Virus record (IMG/VR): IMGVR_UViG_3300044731_000789
Span: 1-64,000 of that record
Length of the DNA stretch: 64,000 bases
Reading direction: 5' to 3' (one strand)
DNA from: a virus
The notes under the pieces were generated by a model, which was not told the DNA's origin, did no database searches, and was given only the letters and a program-made list of their open reading frames with translations. Positions 43,226-51,758 of this stretch are shown here, piece by piece. The translations under genes and the position numbers were made by a program. How positions within the stretch are numbered: position 1 is the first letter of the stretch; each line of letters opens with the position of its first letter.

Positions 43226-43318
43226 CAGATTTCTAATACATTATGGGAAATACTATGAACAAAACATATCAATGGTTATTAATTTTTGGATGTATATTAA
43301 AATTCTATGATCAATAAC

Positions 43319-43522
43319 ATGAAATTTACAATTAATGATAAAGTAATTGCTACCAGAGATATCAGTAATTCTTTTGGTACACTATTGGCAACAAAAGGTG
43401 ACATATTGGAAGTTGTTGGATTAGAATCCGGTGTATGTGATTATCCATATGTTGTGTGGAATGGTTCCAATAGTAAAGAATTTTGTGTAGAAGAATACGA
43501 AATAAATTTGGATCAAGTATGA
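43319..43522 (+). CDS. Small SH3-like barrel protein
   Basis: 67 aa. 'FTINDKVIATRDISNSFGTL' with 'KGDILEVVG' and 'YPYVVWNG' strands is the pattern of small SH3/KOW-like beta barrels common in phages. Overlaps the kinase start by 4 bases. Confidence 0.6.
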   Translation: MKFTINDKVIATRDISNSFGTLLATKGDILEVVGLESGVCDYPYVVWNGSNSKEFCVEEYEINLDQV

Positions 43523-43920
43523 AAGAAATGATTATTTTGAGAGGGTTACCATCATCTGGTAAAAGTTCTTTAGCCAAAATTTTGGCAGGAGCCTGCCCAA
43601 GTTCTGTAATATGTTCTGCAGATAATTATTTTGTTGACAGTTATGGAAATTATGTGTATAATCCTTCCCATATTAGATTCGCACATCAAGATTGCCAGAG
43701 GCTGGCCAGATTGGCGGCAATTCAGGCAAGTGGATTGATTATTATTGATAATACCAATACAACAGAACAAGAGTACCAATATTATATTGACTTAGGCAAT
43801 CAATATGGGTACAATATTAGATCAATTGTTGTAGAAACAACCCATAGCAACAAAAATGATCATAATGTACCAGAAAAAACTATAACCAAAATGAGAAATA
43901 GGTTTAAAGTAAATTTATGA
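43519..43920 (+). CDS. P-loop kinase (polynucleotide kinase-like)
   Basis: 133 aa. Walker A GLPSSGKSS (residues 8-16), 'VICSADNYFVD' and 'LIIIDNTNTTEQEYQYYIDL' match the AAA-type kinase family that includes the kinase half of T4 Pnkp and 2H-associated kinases. No phosphatase domain. It may end-label or repair RNA with the two RNA ligases in this window; substrate not shown. Confidence 0.8.
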   Translation: MKEMIILRGLPSSGKSSLAKILAGACPSSVICSADNYFVDSYGNYVYNPSHIRFAHQDCQRLARLAAIQASGLIIIDNTNTTEQEYQYYIDLGNQYGYNIRSIVVETTHSNKNDHNVPEKTITKMRNRFKVNL

Positions 43921-44480
43921 ATATTATACATTATGATTCAGATGAAGCAGCAAAATATGTTACCAATATTTCTGGTTGGGTTTCATCAAAAGGGCATTTT
44001 TATGGAGCAAAAGAAGATTTGGCAAGATATGATGGGTGTACCCATCGAGCATGTGCCAAATGTGGTGCCCTAACTGAAAAATTGTATACAGTGTGTCCAC
44101 TATGCAGGACACAAAATGAAATAGAAAGATATACAAAATTGGAACCATTATATGCTTTCCAATGCATGGAAAAATTTGGTGTAAATGAATTAGTGTTATA
44201 TTCTGACGCATTGGATGAATATTTTTTTGATATTTCATTTGAAGAAATATTGGAACAATATGATTATACATCTGTTGAAGAATTGCGACTGGTTTGGTGC
44301 GAACCACAATATTTACCAATGATTGATCCATATGATTATTTTACAGATAAGTTACCAGAAGATGGGGAAGTCCCTTCCGAGATAATGGATGCATTTGATG
44401 AATTAAACGAAATTATTAAAAATTATAACAAGAATAATATAACAAGTTGGTATCCAAGTAAATATAGAGTTATTGTATAA
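43917..44480 (+). CDS. Zinc-ribbon protein of unknown function
   Basis: 187 aa. Zinc ribbon: 'RACAKCGALTEKLYTVCPLC' (CxxC ... CxxC). The remaining C-terminal 110 residues are acidic and helical. The pattern of a zinc ribbon followed by an acidic tail is found in a phage-specific family without known role. ATGA overlap with the kinase. Confidence 0.65.
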   Translation: MNIIHYDSDEAAKYVTNISGWVSSKGHFYGAKEDLARYDGCTHRACAKCGALTEKLYTVCPLCRTQNEIERYTKLEPLYAFQCMEKFGVNELVLYSDALDEYFFDISFEEILEQYDYTSVEELRLVWCEPQYLPMIDPYDYFTDKLPEDGEVPSEIMDAFDELNEIIKNYNKNNITSWYPSKYRVIV

Positions 44481-44506
44481 ATATTACATTTCAAATAATT
44501 CTACAT

Positions 44507-44770
44507 ATGAGCGAAGCAAAGTATAACAAAAGAACTTGGTTAAATGAGAATGATTCCCATTATACTGGATCAATTACATGTGCCCATTTTACCGATCTGG
44601 TAAATAGGGGCAAATATATGGAAGAATATATGTTTGTAGAATTTGCAGCATGTGAGTCAAAATCTAGGATACACAAGGATAATAATCATAGTACTCAAGA
44701 TTTTATCAGTAAGTTGAAATTAATTCAATCAGAATTGCAAGGTTTCATTGACCATTTAGAAAAAATTTGA
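44507..44770 (+). CDS. Small protein of unknown function
   Basis: 87 aa. 'SHYTGSITCAHFTDLVNRGK' then 'YMFVEFAACESKSRIHKDN', ending in a helix. Not recognised. No strong ribosome site. Confidence 0.55.
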   Translation: MSEAKYNKRTWLNENDSHYTGSITCAHFTDLVNRGKYMEEYMFVEFAACESKSRIHKDNNHSTQDFISKLKLIQSELQGFIDHLEKI

Positions 44771-44771
44771 T

Positions 44772-44981
44772 ATGAGAATTGATAGCACATTAATAGATTG
44801 GATTAATTGGAATCCCGAAACAACTGTTATATATATTGAGTTTCTCGATTCCACATCTTTTCCAATCTATTCTGATGATTATATGGAATGTGATAAAAAA
44901 TATATGAAACTACTTGAAGCATTTTATACCAAACGAAGAATCTTGGTAGACGATCAAACACATGCGATAACAATATTATGA
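44772..44981 (+). CDS. Small protein of unknown function
   Basis: 69 aa, acidic, with 'LIDWINWNPETTVIYIEF'. Overlaps the macro-domain gene by 4 bases. Not recognised. Confidence 0.5.
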   Translation: MRIDSTLIDWINWNPETTVIYIEFLDSTSFPIYSDDYMECDKKYMKLLEAFYTKRRILVDDQTHAITIL

Positions 44982-45436
44982 TAAAATTTGTAAAGGGTGA
45001 TTTAATACAATTAATCAAAGATGGATGTTTTGATGTTGCTGTACATGGTTGCAATTGTTTCAACACCATGAATTCTGGAATTGCGAAACAACTTCGAGAA
45101 ACTTGGCCACAAATTTATACTGCAGATTGTAAAACCATTAAAGGCGATGAAAGAAAATTGGGAAGTTGGTCAAAAGTATATTTGACAGAAGAAGATTGTT
45201 TTATCCTTAATATGTATACTCAATATAGATATGGATACAATGGTCGATTATATGCAAATTATGATGCCATACGCTCAGGTATGAGAAAATTGGCATCAGA
45301 GATTGGTGAATATAAAATTGGTATGCCAAAGATTGGCTCCGGTAAAGCCGGAGGAAATTGGGATATAATTTTATCAATTATTGAGGCAGAATTGGGACAC
45401 TGTGATGCCACAATTGTAGAATGGGATAAATCATGA
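44978..45436 (+). CDS. Macro-domain ADP-ribose processing protein
   Basis: 152 aa, the size of a single macro domain. Motifs in order: 'FVKGDLIQL' , 'VAVHGCNCFNTMNSGIAKQL', and 'MPKIGSGKAGGNWDIILSII' (GxGxAGG-like phosphate loop). Closest in layout to ADP-ribose-1''-phosphate phosphatases (Poa1-like), which clear a tRNA-ligation by-product. It could alternatively remove ADP-ribose from DNA or protein. Coupled to both neighbours by 4-base overlaps. Confidence 0.87.
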   Translation: MIKFVKGDLIQLIKDGCFDVAVHGCNCFNTMNSGIAKQLRETWPQIYTADCKTIKGDERKLGSWSKVYLTEEDCFILNMYTQYRYGYNGRLYANYDAIRSGMRKLASEIGEYKIGMPKIGSGKAGGNWDIILSIIEAELGHCDATIVEWDKS

Positions 45437-45672
45437 ATAAACAAATTGTAGATTATATTACAAGCATATCAAAAACTATGGAAACCAGATATAATAGTAC
45501 AACTGGGATGAGTGAATATGGTCCATATTGGATTTTCTTTGGTGATGGTCAAGGGGACTTTGAAGTATTGGCTAATGACGCATCTGCCGACACATTGGTT
45601 CAATATATAGAATATTGTAATAGACAAATAGAATTGGCAAAAGAGTATTTGACAAAGGAAGCGTACAAATGA
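45433..45672 (+). CDS. Small protein of unknown function
   Basis: 79 aa. 'YNSTTGMSEYGPYWIFFGDG' then a helical end with 'YCNRQIELAKEYL'. Not recognised. Part of the tightly overlapping run before primase. Confidence 0.5.
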   Translation: MNKQIVDYITSISKTMETRYNSTTGMSEYGPYWIFFGDGQGDFEVLANDASADTLVQYIEYCNRQIELAKEYLTKEAYK

Positions 45673-45851
45673 GAAATTCTGATAGCAAATCATTGGTGCC
45701 TCTTTGGCGATATTGCACAACAATTGTCGCGGTATGGTCCCGCGAAGAATGTGTGCAGATTTTGAAACAGAATACTAATTACCATATTGTTGCAGAAGAT
45801 ATAAAAAGATTAAAAAATTGTGCTGCAGATAGGGAACCAGGAATAATTTGA
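45669..45851 (+). CDS. Small protein of unknown function
   Basis: 60 aa, basic (VWSREECVQILKQNTNYHIV, then 'DIKRLKNCAADREPG'). ATGA overlap upstream; primase starts 4 bases after. Not recognised. Confidence 0.5.
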   Translation: MRNSDSKSLVPLWRYCTTIVAVWSREECVQILKQNTNYHIVAEDIKRLKNCAADREPGII

Positions 45852-45855
45852 ACAA

Positions 45856-46845
45856 ATGAGTTATGCAATTGATCATGAATACATCAATCGTATAAACTAT
45901 AGGCTAGAAAATTTTAAATGGAAATCCCCAAATCTAGCGAATTTTCGATGTCCAATATGTGGAGATTCTTCGAAGAAGAAAAACAAGTCTAGGGGATATT
46001 TTTACATAAAAGGAAATCATTTTAGCTTTTTATGTCATAATTGTGGATACTCATCCACATTTCAAACATTTTTAAAAGATTTTGACCAAGATGTTTATAC
46101 CCAATATATTATTGATAAACTAAAAGATGAACAAAATGTAACAAAAAAAACCACCATAAATAAAAAACCAAAACCAGAAACCATTTTTGGAAACAAGTAT
46201 GGGTTAATACATGTTTCCGAATTGGAATACACGCATCCAGCCAGGATGTATCTAAGAAGTAGACAAATTCCATCAAATGATGCCTATTATGTGGACAATT
46301 TCTTTGCCTGGGGGGCAAAAAACTTTCCCCAAAAATTCAAAGAAACTATAAAAGATCATTGCAGAATAATTTTTCCTGCATATGATCAAAATAGAAACAT
46401 AATTGGATACAGTTGTAGATCGATCAATGGGGAAGAACCAAAATATTATACACTAAAACTGGTAGAAGATTTTGTATTTGGTTTAAATAGAATTGATAAA
46501 TCCAAACCTGTATACATTGTTGAAGGTGGCATAGACAGTCTATTTCTACCAAATTGTGTAGCAGCATGTACTAGTAGTTTACATAGGGTAAAAGGATTAG
46601 ATGATTGTAAAAAAATATTGGTGCCAGATAATCAAAACAGAAACAAAGAAATTGTAAAACTGATTGGTAAATTTATTGATGAAGATTTTATGGTAGTTCT
46701 TTGGCCAGAACATGTAAAAGAAAAGGATATCAATGATATGATCCTAGCAGGATACAGTAGGGATAAAATATTGGAAATAATAAATAGCAATACCTTTCAA
46801 GGATTGGAAGCAAAAATTCGTTTTAATAATTGGAGAAAAGTGTGA
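45856..46845 (+). CDS. 61: DNA primase gp61
   Basis: 329 aa (T4 gp61: 342 aa). N-terminal zinc motif CPICGDSS...CHNCGYSS (residues 33-62). TOPRIM domain: 'PVYIVEGGIDSLFLPNCVAA', with later 'KILVPDNQNRNKE'. Makes RNA primers for lagging-strand synthesis with gp41 helicase. The stop overlaps the thyX GTG. Confidence 0.94.
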   Translation: MSYAIDHEYINRINYRLENFKWKSPNLANFRCPICGDSSKKKNKSRGYFYIKGNHFSFLCHNCGYSSTFQTFLKDFDQDVYTQYIIDKLKDEQNVTKKTTINKKPKPETIFGNKYGLIHVSELEYTHPARMYLRSRQIPSNDAYYVDNFFAWGAKNFPQKFKETIKDHCRIIFPAYDQNRNIIGYSCRSINGEEPKYYTLKLVEDFVFGLNRIDKSKPVYIVEGGIDSLFLPNCVAACTSSLHRVKGLDDCKKILVPDNQNRNKEIVKLIGKFIDEDFMVVLWPEHVKEKDINDMILAGYSRDKILEIINSNTFQGLEAKIRFNNWRKV

Positions 46846-47525
46846 CAGCAAGACTTATTTCGTATACGAAACCAGTAGCAACAGATTTACTGGAAAATGA
46901 TATTACAACTATTTTAGATTTGGTTGCATATGTTGCCAGAGTATCAAATCCAGGGAATCAATATAATTCAGAAACATCTGAAAAATTGATTCAATATTTG
47001 ATTAAACATAAACATTGGTCGCCATTGTCTATGGTAGATGCAACAATTGAAATTGAAACAACCAGAGATATTGGTAGACAAATTTTGCGACATTGGAGTT
47101 TTGATTTTCAAGAATTTTCACAACGATATGCATCTGTATCAGATTTGGGACAAATGTTTGAACTATCTGAATGTCGATTACAGGACACAAAAAATAGGCA
47201 AAATAGTATTGTGCCAAGAAAATCTATTTCATATTGGTTCAAATCTACTTTTTGGAATATTTCCCAACATTTGTTGATTGCATTTGTTAAATTGATATAC
47301 ATTTTGGCGCTAAAGGTTGGCATTGCCAAAGAGGTTGCGCGAAAGATTTTGCCAGAAGGGTTAACTATTACCAGAATGTATATGAAAGGTAGTATCAGAG
47401 ATTGGATTCATTATTTGGCATTGCGTACAGATAATGGCACACAAAAAGAGCATATACATATTGCCAGAGAAATTGCCAAAGTTTTGGAAGAAATCTTCCC
47501 AATTGGGCAATATATTACAAAATAA
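46842..47525 (+). CDS. thyX: Flavin-dependent thymidylate synthase ThyX
   Basis: 227 aa. The signature region reads RQILRHWSFDFQEFSQRY, a variant of RHRxxSxNExSxRY in which the third residue is Trp. 'KHWSPLSMVD' and 'MYMKGSIRDWIHYLALR' are also family-like. Makes dTMP from dUMP using FAD and methylene-tetrahydrofolate. The start is GTG 46842, overlapping the primase stop, with GGAGAA 5 bases before. Confidence 0.93.
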   Translation: MTARLISYTKPVATDLLENDITTILDLVAYVARVSNPGNQYNSETSEKLIQYLIKHKHWSPLSMVDATIEIETTRDIGRQILRHWSFDFQEFSQRYASVSDLGQMFELSECRLQDTKNRQNSIVPRKSISYWFKSTFWNISQHLLIAFVKLIYILALKVGIAKEVARKILPEGLTITRMYMKGSIRDWIHYLALRTDNGTQKEHIHIAREIAKVLEEIFPIGQYITK

Positions 47526-47537
47526 TTGGAGAAATGA

Positions 47538-48542
47538 ATGGAAGAATTGCCAAGATTATTACAACCACAAGATACATATGTTGTGGAATATCCACAAGCA
47601 GTAGAGGCAGCATTAGAACAATTTCATATAATTTGGAGTCCAGATGAACCAGATGTGGAAAAGGATTTGCATCAAATAAAAACTGATTTTACTGAGGCAG
47701 AATATCATGGAGTAGTTTCTACTCTAAAGTTGTTTACATTATATGAGAGAAAGGTTGGCGAAGATTATTGGGCAGGATTTGTATCTAAAATTTTCAAACG
47801 TCCTGATATTATAAGAATGGCACAAACTTATGCATTTATAGAAACAGCCATTCATGCACCATTTTATAACAGACTTAATGAAGTACTTGGTTTAGATAAT
47901 GAAGAATTTTATTCAAGTTATTTGGATGATCCAATTTTGAAAAATAGAATGGATTGGATTGGAAGAAAAACTATTGTTCCTGACCCATCAAATGTTATAA
48001 AAATATTAGAATCCTTGGCAGTATTTTCTATGATAGAAGGGGCAATTTTATATTCAAATTTTGCATTTCTAAAACATTTTCAAGCAGATGGAAAAAATAA
48101 GTTAACAAATGTTTGTGCTGGGATTGATTTTTCATTAAAGGACGAAAACATACATTCTCAGGCTGGGGCATGGCTATATAGAACATTGAAAGATGAATAC
48201 TTGACTCTATACCCAGAAAAAATTAATTTAATACGCTCATTAGAAAATGATATAACAGAAACTGGTAAAGTTGTTGTAGAGCATGAAACCATAATTATCC
48301 ATAAAATATTTGAAAAGGGTAAAATTTCAGGTATAACTGATACAAAAATGATAAATTTTGTGCAATCTAGGGTAGATATGTGCTTAGATAATTTGGACAT
48401 TTCTCCAATATTTAAACCTAGTTATAACCCAATTGCTAAAACATTTTATAACAATATCAATGGATCAAAGATGCACGATTTCTTTGCACGACAAGGGAAC
48501 GAATACAATAGAAAATGGGTTAAATCTAAATTTATTTGGTAA
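47538..48542 (+). CDS. nrdB: Ribonucleotide reductase small subunit NrdB
   Basis: 334 aa. Di-iron site residues occur in 'KTDFTEAEYHGVVSTLKLFT', 'YAFIETAIHAPFYN', 'FSMIEGAILY' and 'SLKDENIHSQAGAW'. Generates the radical for NrdA in making deoxyribonucleotides. Lies before nrdA, the reverse of the common nrdA-nrdB order; a GGAGAAATG ribosome site precedes it. Confidence 0.94.
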   Translation: MEELPRLLQPQDTYVVEYPQAVEAALEQFHIIWSPDEPDVEKDLHQIKTDFTEAEYHGVVSTLKLFTLYERKVGEDYWAGFVSKIFKRPDIIRMAQTYAFIETAIHAPFYNRLNEVLGLDNEEFYSSYLDDPILKNRMDWIGRKTIVPDPSNVIKILESLAVFSMIEGAILYSNFAFLKHFQADGKNKLTNVCAGIDFSLKDENIHSQAGAWLYRTLKDEYLTLYPEKINLIRSLENDITETGKVVVEHETIIIHKIFEKGKISGITDTKMINFVQSRVDMCLDNLDISPIFKPSYNPIAKTFYNNINGSKMHDFFARQGNEYNRKWVKSKFIW

Positions 48543-48547
48543 AATAT

Positions 48548-49666
48548 ATGTCAGACATTTACGAAGAATTAAGCAAAGAAAGAAAAAATTTACAAGAACA
48601 AGGGAAATTACCAGATTGGGTAACAACTATATCATGGCAAATGTTAAAGGAAAAATATCTGCGACCAGAATGGCCAGATTTATTGTCAACATATATCAGA
48701 ATTTCTACCCATGCTTCAACCTATACAGATAACCCATCATATTGGCAACCAAAATTTTTTGATGTTATGTGGAATGGTTGGCTGTCATTATCGACACCAG
48801 TATTAGCAAATATGGGTACTGGAACTAATTGCCCAGTAAGTTGTTCTGGTGGAGTGATTGGTGATTCTGTATACGATTTTTATGATATGCAAGTTGAAAC
48901 CGCACTTTTATCAAAAAATGGATTCGGTACATCTGCATATTTGGGCGATATTAGACCAAGGGGGGCACCTATAAATGGATTGAAAGGTGGTGCTAGTGGT
49001 GTATTACCAGTATTCAAAGATTATATACAGTTATCAAAAGATATATCACAAGGCAATAGTCGAAAAGGAGCCTGGGCGGGATATATTGAAATCGACCATC
49101 CAGATTTTTATGAGCTAGTTCAATATATCAAAAAATTTCCAGATGATGCTAATATTGGTTGGATAATAACAAATAAATTTATAGATAGATTGGATAATGC
49201 TGATTCCGATGCTATTGATAGATATCAGGAAGCATTGTTATTAAAAATGTTGACTGGTAAAGGATATTTCTTGTTTATTGATAGGGTTAATGACGTTAAT
49301 CCAAAAATGTATAAAGATAAAGGATATTCCGTTAAAGCTTCAAATTTGTGTGTGTCTGGTGATACAGTGGTTGAAATTAGATATGACGATATTGAGCTAA
49401 AAGTCATGATAAAGGAAATTGGTAATATACTTAAAAATTATGATAATATAGAAGTTAAATCATTTAATGAAAATACACAACAAGTAGAGTGGAAACCAAT
49501 TACAGATTTCAATTTAACAAAGAAAAAAGCAAGGGTGTTGAAAATAATTGATGAAAAATCTGGGAGATATATTAAGTGTACACCATGTCATTTAATATAC
49601 ACTACCAACAGAGGATATGTTAGAGCAGATCAGTTAAATGAACTCGATACGTTAAATATTATATAA
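48548..49666 (+). CDS. nrdA: NrdA N-terminal part fused to N-intein
   Basis: 372 aa. Residues 1-267 are the N-terminal part of class I ribonucleotide reductase large subunit (LSTPVLANMGTGTNCPVSCS; 'KNGFGTSAYLGDIRPRGAPI'). It lacks the ATP-cone of E. coli NrdA. At 49349 the sequence SNL is followed by Cys and 105 residues of N-intein: block A CVSGDTVVEI, block B 'KCTPCHLIYTTNRGYVRADQ'. The stop at 49664 ends the intein early. The rest is supplied by the gene at 50681, so splicing must be in trans. Confidence 0.93.
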   Translation: MSDIYEELSKERKNLQEQGKLPDWVTTISWQMLKEKYLRPEWPDLLSTYIRISTHASTYTDNPSYWQPKFFDVMWNGWLSLSTPVLANMGTGTNCPVSCSGGVIGDSVYDFYDMQVETALLSKNGFGTSAYLGDIRPRGAPINGLKGGASGVLPVFKDYIQLSKDISQGNSRKGAWAGYIEIDHPDFYELVQYIKKFPDDANIGWIITNKFIDRLDNADSDAIDRYQEALLLKMLTGKGYFLFIDRVNDVNPKMYKDKGYSVKASNLCVSGDTVVEIRYDDIELKVMIKEIGNILKNYDNIEVKSFNENTQQVEWKPITDFNLTKKKARVLKIIDEKSGRYIKCTPCHLIYTTNRGYVRADQLNELDTLNII

Positions 49667-49672
49667 TTCTTT

Positions 49673-49728
49673 GTGGTGAAGTTATGTTAAATATAAATAG
49701 TAATGTATTTAACATAACTGGAACCACT
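49673..49728 (+). promoter_or_regulatory. Hairpin that hides the endonuclease ribosome site
   Basis: A 14-bp perfect stem (49680-49693 with 49706-49719), plus an outer GTGGT/ACCAC (49673-49677 with 49723-49727), closes right before ATG 49729. The putative ribosome site GGA (49720-49722) lies in the stem bulge. The loop and left arm hold a late promoter. Long early transcripts would fold and block translation; late transcripts, starting near 49706, lack the left arm. Confidence 0.75.
49692..49699 (+). promoter_or_regulatory. Late promoter TATAAATA inside the hairpin
   Basis: Exact late promoter element spanning the end of the left arm and the loop of the hairpin at 49673-49728. Predicted start near 49706, the first base of the right arm. 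Confidence 0.75.
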
Positions 49729-50694
49729 ATGAATTACTGCAAAATATACACCAATTTTATGGAATATGTAACAAACACTTCTCCATTTGAGAGAATGGTT
49801 GGACGGAATAAAAATGATTTTAGAAAAGATTATGACAAATTATACACAGAAAGCCATCACATATTACCAAAATCCCTTGGTGGTACAGATGATCCAACAA
49901 ATTTAGTGGTGTTGTTGCCAGAGGAACATCTATTCATCCATGCATTGAGATATAAAGCATTTAATACCCCTCAAGATTTTATTGCAGTTAGATTAATAAT
50001 CAATGGTATGAATACAAATTCTAGGTTTGGAGTGGTGCCTGACAATGTTAATAAGAAAATATTGTCAACATATGCCTGGATGAAACAAAATTCTGCCACT
50101 TTCAGATATGAACATGGATGGCAGACTGAGGATGGTCGAAGAAGAATATCTGAGGCCAGAAAGAATACAATGCCTGTTAAATGTGCAATAACTGGGGAGA
50201 TGGTTGGAACTGTACCTACTAACCACCCAAAGGTTATTTCTGGAGATTGGGTTCACCATTCTAAAGGGAAACATACATATAAACATATTTTAACTGGCGA
50301 GAAAATATATTGCAACACCAATGATGATAGATTGAATAGTGGAGATTGGACATCTACGTGGATCGATGTGGCTGGGGAATTAAACCCACGATTTAGCGGT
50401 GTGTCAGATGATGACATATTGGAATTTTATAGGAAATTAATTAGAGTCATCATAACATTATATGATGCAAAGCATGTACCAGGAATAGCATACACAAGAA
50501 AAATATGGAATGCCATATATGATAAAAAACTACCACATCTTTCTGGCGGTATTAGAAGCGGATTCAGGTTCAATGGAGACATATATGAAAACCTGTACAA
50601 AAAAATGGAATCCGAATTCAATGTCGCATATAGTATGTATAATAAAGAGACTAAAAAATTTAATATAACAGAGGTAATCAATGCTATTAATTGA
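49729..50694 (+). CDS. HNH homing endonuclease inside the fractured nrdA
   Basis: 321 aa. HNH motif near residues 42-70: 'YTESHHILPKSLGGTDDPTN', then LVVLLPEEHLFIHALRY. The C-terminal half has repeated 'SGDW' type segments and a probable DNA-binding end. Start ATG 49729 follows the regulatory hairpin; an in-frame ATG at 49684 lies within it. Its end overlaps the C-intein ATG by 14 bases, so translation of the NrdA C-part may depend on it. I infer that it cuts intein-less nrdA and so spreads the insertion. Confidence 0.88.
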   Translation: MNYCKIYTNFMEYVTNTSPFERMVGRNKNDFRKDYDKLYTESHHILPKSLGGTDDPTNLVVLLPEEHLFIHALRYKAFNTPQDFIAVRLIINGMNTNSRFGVVPDNVNKKILSTYAWMKQNSATFRYEHGWQTEDGRRRISEARKNTMPVKCAITGEMVGTVPTNHPKVISGDWVHHSKGKHTYKHILTGEKIYCNTNDDRLNSGDWTSTWIDVAGELNPRFSGVSDDDILEFYRKLIRVIITLYDAKHVPGIAYTRKIWNAIYDKKLPHLSGGIRSGFRFNGDIYENLYKKMESEFNVAYSMYNKETKKFNITEVINAIN

Positions 50695-51676
50695 AGAATT
50701 AAACGAATTAGAAGATGTTTATGACATCACCGTAGAGGATAACCATAACTTTTATGCCAACGGAATCCTTGTGCATAATTGTAACGAAATAATGCTCTCT
50801 TCCAAAGAAGACGAGACATTCACATGTATACTTTCATCAATGAATCTATCAAAATTTGATGAATGGAAACATACCGATGCAGTATTTGTTTCAACCGTTT
50901 TCCTAGATTGCGTAAATAGCGATTTTATACAAATTGCTAAAAATATCAAAGGGTTAGAAAGAGCTGTTAGGTTTGCTGAAAGACATAGGGCATTAGGTCT
51001 TGGTGTATTAGGGTTTGCAACCTATTTACAAGATCATATGATGTCATTTTCAGGTTTGGATGCTCATTATACTAATATAGAAATGTTCACACATCTTAAT
51101 GACGAATCTTTGAGAGCATCTAAATGGATGGCAAAAAATTGGGGGGAACCTGATATGTGTAAAGGATATGGGGTTAGAAATACTCATAGAATGTCATGTC
51201 CACCAACAATGTCCACAAGTATTATAGTAGGTAGTATTTCACAGGGAATTGAGCCATTTTTTGAGAATGTATATACTCAAGGTAGTGCCGCTGGAGATAT
51301 GCATAGAATAAATCCATCGCTTTTACCCATAATGAAGAAAAGAAATGTATACAATAAAAAAACTGTTACTGACATTATTAATAATAATGGTTCAGTTCAA
51401 CACGTTACTTGGTTAGATGATAATGAGAAAGAAGTGTTTAGAACTGCGTTTGAAATTCCACAGGAGGCTATACTACGTTTAGCATCAACCAGACAACCAA
51501 AGATAGATCAAGGCCAAAGCGTTAACTTATATTTTGGCGCAGATGAAGACGAGGAATATATATCACAAATCCACAAAATTGCTTTTAAAGATAAAAATAT
51601 CAAAGGGTTATACTATATAAGGTCAAAATCTGGAGTAAAGGCATCAAAAGAATCTTGTGAAAATTGTCAAGGATAA
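50681..51676 (+). CDS. nrdA: C-intein fused to NrdA C-terminal part
   Basis: 331 aa. Residues 1-33 are the C-intein (block F/G: YDITVEDNHNFYANGILVHN); the next residue is Cys at 50780-50782, followed by NEI. In NrdA the motif is N-x-C-x-E, so the first residue of this C-extein is the thiyl-radical cysteine itself. Residues 34-331 carry 'VRFAERHRALGLGVLGFATY', the radical-transfer region and a C-terminal CENC pair for re-reduction. Joined to the 267-residue N-part it gives a 565-aa enzyme. Confidence 0.93.
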   Translation: MLLIEELNELEDVYDITVEDNHNFYANGILVHNCNEIMLSSKEDETFTCILSSMNLSKFDEWKHTDAVFVSTVFLDCVNSDFIQIAKNIKGLERAVRFAERHRALGLGVLGFATYLQDHMMSFSGLDAHYTNIEMFTHLNDESLRASKWMAKNWGEPDMCKGYGVRNTHRMSCPPTMSTSIIVGSISQGIEPFFENVYTQGSAAGDMHRINPSLLPIMKKRNVYNKKTVTDIINNNGSVQHVTWLDDNEKEVFRTAFEIPQEAILRLASTRQPKIDQGQSVNLYFGADEDEEYISQIHKIAFKDKNIKGLYYIRSKSGVKASKESCENCQG

Positions 51677-51679
51677 TGC

Positions 51680-51708
51680 TTGACAATCCTGCGCCAATCC
51701 TGTAATAT
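51680..51708 (+). promoter_or_regulatory. Early sigma70 promoter
   Basis: TTGACA (51680-51685), 17-base spacer ending in TG, TAATAT (51703-51708). It lies just after nrdA and starts the next unit. Confidence 0.72.
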
Positions 51709-51758
51709 ATTACACATGGGTGGCGCAGTAATTTATAAACAAAAGTGGAGAATATTTT

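Noticed and set aside
49349-50780. Possibility that the nrdA break is a sequencing frameshift in a normal intein
   Set aside because: The N-intein stop, a dedicated late promoter, a hairpin, an independent endonuclease start and a C-intein ATG together make an organised arrangement that a single error cannot produce.
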